Shown: positions 60,201-64,000 of the stretch, in pieces | How positions within the stretch are numbered: the first letter of the stretch is position 1 | How the letters are laid out: the number at the start of each line of letters is the position of its first letter | Assembly (NCBI RefSeq): GCF_031846305.1 | Contig: NZ_JAVRHY010000010.1 | Coordinates: forward strand, 41,937-105,936 | Direction: 5' to 3' | DNA length: 64,000 nt | From: Spectribacter acetivorans | GTDB taxonomy: Bacteria > Pseudomonadota > Gammaproteobacteria > Nevskiales > Salinisphaeraceae | The notes under the pieces: generated by a model | Told to the model about the DNA's origin: nothing | Database searches by the model: none | The model's input: only the letters and a program-made list of their open reading frames with translations | Program-made: the position numbers and the translations under genes

Positions 60201-61089
60201 TTTCCACCTTCATGACCAGGTGGACCGGCTCGGTTTCGCCGCGATAGCTGCGATCCGCGCCGGCGAAGAAGCGCAGTGCTGTCGCGCCGGTCACCACCGC
60301 CGCGTTGTCCTTGTAGGCGGATAACACCCCGTCCGGACTGGCAGCGTGACTGGCCTGGATCATCCGGAACAGGCTCGCCGGCATCGCCTGGCCATCGATG
60401 GTCCAGTCGGCGTTGAATATCTTGTGGCGGCAGTGCTCGGAGTTGATCTGGGCAAACATGACCAGCTCGGCATCGGTAGGCGAGCGATCCAGCCGCGCAT
60501 ACTCGCGGGCCAGGTAATCGATCTCGTCCGGCGACAGGGCCAGTCCCCAGTCCCGATTGGCCGACGTAAGCGCGGCCAGCGGATCCTCGCCGAGGTCCAC
60601 GCGCCGCAACGTCCCGGCGGGTGGCGTCTCGAACAGGTCCGGTAGTGCCGAGGCGTCCGTCAGCACGCTCTCGGTCATCGGGTCATGCAGTTCGCGCCAG
60701 AGGGCCTCGCGCGACATATCCTGATCGTCGGCGTCGATCGCCCAGGCCACGCCCCGTTCCAGCCGCTGCAGATGCGGCAGACCGCAATTGCGGGCAATGT
60801 CCTCCGCCTTGCTCGACCACGGCGACACCGTGCCAAGCCGCGGCACCACGACCGGCCCAGGCGGCGCCTCTGCCGGCCAGTCCGCCAGGCCCGCCGGCAA
60901 CAGGGTTCGCAGACGGGTGGTGTGATCGTCGGTCCAGCCGGCATCGACCGACGCCACATAGAGATGGCGCGCGGCCAGCCCGCGCACCGACACTCCGGCT
61001 GCCCGCAACCGATGCCGCTGCGCCTCGAGACGAAACGCGGAAAACGCGGCCTGCCCGGCCAGAATCAGAGTGCGACGATGCTGCGCCAA
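57214..61089 (-). CDS. purL: Phosphoribosylformylglycinamidine synthase
   Basis: Single-chain FGAM synthase of purine synthesis. The 1291 residues match the proteobacterial form (E. coli 1295): N-terminal PurS-like domain (LILAGQAAFSAFRLEAQ), two AIRS-like halves (ALRFFAGADRSYRGETEPVH, KVETHNHPTAIAPDPGAATG), and a C-terminal glutaminase with the nucleophile in LGVCNGCQMLS and PHPERVTR. I start it at TTG (61087-61089) since GAGGG lies 6 bases upstream and no ATG is available; the open frame further upstream is the shadow of the MBL gene, which it overlaps by 25 bp. Confidence 0.95.
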   Translation of the reverse strand: MAQHRRTLILAGQAAFSAFRLEAQRHRLRAAGVSVRGLAARHLYVASVDAGWTDDHTTRLRTLLPAGLADWPAEAPPGPVVVPRLGTVSPWSSKAEDIARNCGLPHLQRLERGVAWAIDADDQDMSREALWRELHDPMTESVLTDASALPDLFETPPAGTLRRVDLGEDPLAALTSANRDWGLALSPDEIDYLAREYARLDRSPTDAELVMFAQINSEHCRHKIFNADWTIDGQAMPASLFRMIQASHAASPDGVLSAYKDNAAVVTGATALRFFAGADRSYRGETEPVHLVMKVETHNHPTAIAPDPGAATGCGGEIRDEAATGRGARTKAGLCGFSVSNLRLPGYEQPWEIDHGRPQRVASARQIMLEAPIGAARYNNEFGRPNLTGYFRTFEQEGPDGLRGYHKPIMMAGGMGNIRGSHVEKQSVSVDARLIVLGGPAMRIGLGGGAASSMASGRSSEALDFASVQRANPEMERRCQEVIDGCWAMGDSNPIASIHDVGAGGLSNALPEIIDADGRGASIRLRDIHSADASLSPMEIWCNEAQERYVLAVAADSLSVFEALCRRERCPMAVVGEAIAEPHLQVRDNAADAPVDMPMPVLLGKTPKMHREGRRPASVAGRPLPEGVNLQEAAYRVLRLPTVADKSFLITIGDRSIGGQVAREQMVGPWQVPVADCAVTTTGFTGTSGEAMAMGERAPLAVLDAPASGRMAVAEALTNLATARIERLSDVRLSANWMAACGDAEEDARLFDTVRAVGEQLCPALGIAIPVGKDSLSMRTIWEQDGQSRDMRAPVSLIVSAFAPVLDAGATLTPQLRPLPDSRLILLAPNGEQARLGGSALAQVYGVEAGPPPDVDNPATLRALFDTVQSLNAAGRILAYHDRSDGGLWATLCEMAFAGRTGLEVDLGQLAGGPLAALFNEEPGAVIQVASADAAPILGQCREAGLAATDLGVVAVDRGIRIHGDGDCLLDEDRIDLHRAWSETSYRLKALRDDPDCAREEYDALLDADDPGLPVAPGFDPAEDPAAPYLNLTRPRVAILREQGVNGHLEMAWAFHAAGFEAVDVHMSELLAGSASLRDFQGLAACGGFSYGDVLGAGRGWAGTILNNPALREAFAAFFADERHFALGVCNGCQMLSHLADLIPGTDDWPRFLENRSAQFEARTVAVEVLPSRSVLLDGMAGARVPIAVAHGEGRVAYADDAAAQRLTAAGQLSLRYVDNAGGPAARYPANPNGSPGGATGFCNADGRVLILMPHPERVTRAVTQSWRPAAWTGERAPWARLFANARRFCD

Positions 61090-61832
61090 GACAATCCCTC
61101 TTGCTGATCCGCGGCGGCCACCCAGTCCCGGGTGCAGCCAAGCACGTCGGCCAGGGCCTGACGGGCGTGGTCCGCCGTATTGTTGTTGCTGCTGATATGC
61201 GTGGCGACCACATGCTGGAGCCGGTCGCGGCCTATCGTGCCGAGCAGCGCGGCTGCCTGGCCGTTGCTCAGGTGCCCCTGATCCCCCGATACCCGCGCCC
61301 GCACCGAGGCCGGATAGGGGCCCGCCGCCAGCAGTGCCGGATCGTGATTGCATTCCAGCAACAGCGCATCACAGGCATCAACCATGGTTTGCACATGCGG
61401 CGTCGACCGGCCGATGTCCGACAGCACCCCCAGCCGCCGATGGCCATCGGAGAGCACGAACTGACAGGGTTCGCGGGCATCGTGGGGTACCGGAAACGGC
61501 GTGATACTCAGATCATCGATGGCAAACGCTTCGTGCGGTGAAAAGCAGCGCACGGAAAGCTCCGGACCCGGCGCGCAGGCCTGCCGAGTGCCCGGCGTCA
61601 TCCATACCGGCAGGCCGTGCCGGCCGGCGAACCGGGCCAGGCCGCGTACATGATCGCCGTGCTCGTGCGTAATCAGGATCGCATCCAGCGAGGCCGGGTC
61701 CAGCGACAGCCGGGCCAGGCGTCGCTGCATGTCCGCGGCGGAAAAGCCGCAGTCAACCAGAACTCGGGTCCCCCCGGATTCCACCACCAGCGCGTTGCCC
61801 CGGCTACCGCTGCCCAGAAACGCGAATCGCAT
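61065..61832 (-). CDS. MBL-fold metallo-hydrolase (YycJ-like)
   Basis: A 255-residue metallo-beta-lactamase-fold protein. It starts MRFAFLGSGSRGNALVVES, a pattern shared with the YycJ/WalJ group, and has the metal site THEHGDHVRGLARF near residue 54 plus distal histidines in PHDAREP and VATHISSNNN. YycJ is a DNA exonuclease in Firmicutes; whether this member is one is unknown. ATG at 61832 is chosen over an open extension of 29 codons. It overlaps purL by 25 bp, so the two are probably coupled. Confidence 0.9.
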   Translation of the reverse strand: MRFAFLGSGSRGNALVVESGGTRVLVDCGFSAADMQRRLARLSLDPASLDAILITHEHGDHVRGLARFAGRHGLPVWMTPGTRQACAPGPELSVRCFSPHEAFAIDDLSITPFPVPHDAREPCQFVLSDGHRRLGVLSDIGRSTPHVQTMVDACDALLLECNHDPALLAAGPYPASVRARVSGDQGHLSNGQAAALLGTIGRDRLQHVVATHISSNNNTADHARQALADVLGCTRDWVAAADQQEGLSWRSIVAL

Positions 61833-61872
61833 CACGCCGGTCCGGGGGCTTGCTCGTGCGTCATTGCCTCGG

Positions 61873-62199
61873 TCAATTCCGGCCGGTGTAGACCGGAAAC
61901 GGCATGACCTTGCCGTCACTGCCGCCGGCGTCCGTCACCTTGGCCGCGCCGCGCTTGCGTACCTCGTCGATGCGCACCACCGCATGCATGGGAATATAGG
62001 AGCGGATCACATCGGCGAATTCGCTGGCGAGCTTTTCCTCGGCCGGGTCGACCACCAGTTCGCTGCGTTCGCCGAATACGAGTTGCTCGATCTCCACGAA
62101 ACCGTACAACCCGCCCTGCGACACGGATTTGGCGTAGACCTCGTAGATATGGCCCTGATTGAAGAAGGTCACCCGATAAAGGCGTTGCTTGTCCGCCAT
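61873..62199 (-). CDS. DUF1820 family protein
   Basis: A 108-residue cytoplasmic protein of unknown function. The family pattern YRVTFFNQGHIYEVYAKSV and GFVEIEQLVFGERSELVVDP is clear. DUF1820 proteins occur mainly in gammaproteobacteria. It lies 40 bp upstream of the MBL gene on the same strand and may share its transcript with purL. Confidence 0.9.
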   Translation of the reverse strand: MADKQRLYRVTFFNQGHIYEVYAKSVSQGGLYGFVEIEQLVFGERSELVVDPAEEKLASEFADVIRSYIPMHAVVRIDEVRKRGAAKVTDAGGSDGKVMPFPVYTGRN

Positions 62200-62351
62200 G
62201 CTGGTCAGCGTCTCCCGGCGATTGCTGCGTTAAGATGCGGCCATGCCGGCATCACAGGAATTCGGCGGTCAGGACACGCCGCTACCACTCGCGCATCCAC
62301 ACCGGAACCGGTATGCCGGTCGACCAGCGTCCGGATTGCCGAGCAGTGGGG

Positions 62352-62446
<95 letters not shown>

Positions 62447-62524
62447 GGAAAGCTGTCGGTGCGATGCATCAGCCACCCGACGGGCGAAGTTTACAGGGAA
62501 TGGAACGCGGCCCCAAGCGACAAT

Positions 62525-64000
62525 ATGCATTCCATGAGTGACGCCGCCGTCCATCGGCTGCCAGCGCAGCGGTATCGGGTTTCGCTGCGCTGGGTGACGA
62601 TACTGCTGGCACTGGCGCTGCTGGCGACCTGTCAGCCGCCGGTTTCGCCCATGGCGGAAATCCAGGCCACGGGCATGCTCCGGGTCGCGACCGTGAACTC
62701 CGCCACTACTTACTATCTGGGGCCGGCCGGCCCTACCGGGTTCGAATACGACCTGGCCCGGGCGTTCGCCGATCAACTCGGGGTGGAACTCGAGATGCAG
62801 GTCGTCGATACCCGCGCTGCCCTCACCCGCGCGGTGCGCCAGGGCAACAGCCATTTCGCGGTCGGCCTCACTGCCACCGCAGCGCTGCATCGGGATTACC
62901 GGCTGACACCGGGCTATCTGGACCTGCAACCCACGGTGGTCTATCAGGCCGACGATCCGACGCCCGACGATCTTGCCTCGCTGGACGGCAAGCTGACCGT
63001 CGCCCGGGACGATGCGGTCACCAACTGGTTGCGGCAGGCGCATCCGACGCTGAACTTCCGGGTGGACGAATCGGCCAACGCCGAGGAACTGCTGGCGCGG
63101 GTGGCCGAGGGGGACATCCGTGCAACCGTCGCCGACGCCCGGCTGGTACAGCTCAATCAGCGCTACTACCCGCGCCTGCGCACCGCCTTCACCCTGCCCC
63201 TCACCGCATCGCGTGCCTGGGTATTTCCCGCCCGGGAACACGATGCCCTCTACAACCGGGCAATAGCCTTCCTGGCCGGCATGCGCGGCGATGCGGCCAT
63301 GACCATACTGCGGGACCGACACTTCGGCCATGCCAAGCGGCTTGGCTTTGTCGGCGGCCAGACCTTCGCCCGCATTGCCGAGGAGCGGCTCGACCGCTGG
63401 CGGCCCGCGTTCGAGACGGCCGCCGACGAAAACGGCCTGGACTGGCGCCTGCTGGCGGCGGTGGGCTATCAGGAATCCCACTGGGACCCGGAAGCGGTCA
63501 GCCCGACCGGCGTGCGAGGGCTGATGATGCTCACCGAGCAGACCGCGGAAGAACTCGGCGTGGCCGACCGCACGGATCCGGCGCAGAGCATCGAGGGGGG
63601 CGCCCGATACATCCGGGACCTACGCGAACGCCTGGCCGATGGCATCGAGGAGCCGGATCGCACCTGGACCGCCCTGGCTGCCTACAACCTGGGCCTGGGC
63701 CATGTACTCGATGCCCGTGAGCTGCTGCGCCAGCGCGACCGTGATCCGGATAGCTGGATCAACCTGCGCGATGCCCTGCCTTGGCTGACCCAGAAGCGTT
63801 ATCACAGCCAGACCCGCTACGGGTATGCACGCGGCCATGAAGCGGTGACATACGTCGGCAATATCCGCGCCTACTACGACATTCTGCTGTGGATGACCGG
63901 CGATCCCGACACGGAGAAGCCCGAAAGCCTGCAGCGCGAACCGGAAACGCCGGAAGCGGCGGCGGAACGGGCGCTGGACATGAATGTGCCAGCGCTTTGA
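62525..64000 (+). CDS. mltF: Membrane-bound lytic murein transglycosylase F
   Basis: A 491-residue lipoprotein that cleaves peptidoglycan. The signal ends with LLATC, a fair lipobox (residue ~37). An ABC-type solute-binding-like domain (GFEYDLARAFADQLGVELEM near residue 80) regulates the C-terminal transglycosylase domain, which has the catalytic Glu in AVGYQESHWDPEAVSPTG near residue 316, and YNLGLGHVLDAREL. The gene ends with TGA at 63998-64000, the last base of the window. Both ATG 62525 and ATG 62534 are possible starts. Its nearness to purL matches E. coli, though here tRNA-Ser, a DUF1820 gene and an MBL gene intervene. Confidence 0.93.
   Translation: MHSMSDAAVHRLPAQRYRVSLRWVTILLALALLATCQPPVSPMAEIQATGMLRVATVNSATTYYLGPAGPTGFEYDLARAFADQLGVELEMQVVDTRAALTRAVRQGNSHFAVGLTATAALHRDYRLTPGYLDLQPTVVYQADDPTPDDLASLDGKLTVARDDAVTNWLRQAHPTLNFRVDESANAEELLARVAEGDIRATVADARLVQLNQRYYPRLRTAFTLPLTASRAWVFPAREHDALYNRAIAFLAGMRGDAAMTILRDRHFGHAKRLGFVGGQTFARIAEERLDRWRPAFETAADENGLDWRLLAAVGYQESHWDPEAVSPTGVRGLMMLTEQTAEELGVADRTDPAQSIEGGARYIRDLRERLADGIEEPDRTWTALAAYNLGLGHVLDARELLRQRDRDPDSWINLRDALPWLTQKRYHSQTRYGYARGHEAVTYVGNIRAYYDILLWMTGDPDTEKPESLQREPETPEAAAERALDMNVPAL

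Overview
The window is a gene-dense chromosomal segment with very high GC. It comes from a free-living gammaproteobacterium, and the gene order recalls Chromatiales/Ectothiorhodospiraceae and Pseudomonas. That assignment rests on familiar gene neighbourhoods: zapA–6S RNA–ygfA, cutA–dsbD, aroQ–accB–accC–prmA, fis–purH, gatCAB divergent from mreBCD–mrdAB, rlpA–dacA–ybeD–lipB, and purL near mltF. Genus is a guess from memory. I see no insertion sequence, phage, CRISPR array, attachment site or replication origin. No gap without a gene exceeds 300 bases; the longest is 271 bp, between gatC and mreB.

Layout. 1-6269: end of zapA, 6S RNA, 5-formyl-THF cyclo-ligase, an EVE protein, ilvA (minus strand), then proC–yggT–metX–metW. 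6303-10626 (minus): TerB-like protein, DUF3047 protein, alpha/beta hydrolase, cation/proton antiporter and a YgiM-like SH3 protein. 10856-16078: an unknown exported protein, tatD, an OmpA-family protein, ilvD and a 1-Cys peroxiredoxin (both minus), then cutA. 16075-21656: dsbD, a TlpA-like thioredoxin, aroQ, accB, accC, prmA.

21669-33464 is the most interesting region: an eleven-gene block, all on the plus strand and mostly overlapping or nearly so. It encodes three paralogous exported repeat proteins, an exported coiled-coil/beta protein, a 926-residue exported TPR protein, a TPR lipoprotein, a small exported protein, one ExbB/TolQ-type channel subunit, two different ExbD/TolR-type subunits, and a TonB-like protein with an AgmX/PglI-type C-terminus. 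It looks like a proton-motive-force-driven envelope machine of the Tol/Ton/Agl-Glt kind. It sits between prmA and fis, where related bacteria usually carry dusB. In the first ExbD the membrane aspartate thought to carry protons is asparagine; in the second it is aspartate. The three repeat proteins share a conserved cysteine pair.

33559-42550: fis, purH, an unknown exported protein, then on the minus strand yjbQ, a SIMPL protein, an LEA-type lipoprotein, a 2-hydroxyacid dehydrogenase and gatB/gatA/gatC. 42822-53373: the cell-elongation cluster mreBCD–mrdA–rodA–mltB–rlpA–dacA, followed by a D-amino-acid transaminase gene, ybeD and lipB. 53484-64000: an MlaC-like protein, an alkyltransferase-like protein, a globin, prc, purL, an MBL-fold hydrolase, a DUF1820 protein, tRNA-Ser(CGA) and mltF.

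How the genes work together: much of the window serves the cell envelope (MreBCD/RodA/PBP2 elongation, MltB/RlpA/MltF/DacA remodelling, Prc proteolysis, DsbD redox supply, OmpA, and the ExbBD/TPR machine). Amino-acid (ilvA, ilvD, proC, metXW), purine (purH, purL), fatty-acid (accBC) and lipoate (lipB) genes are interspersed.
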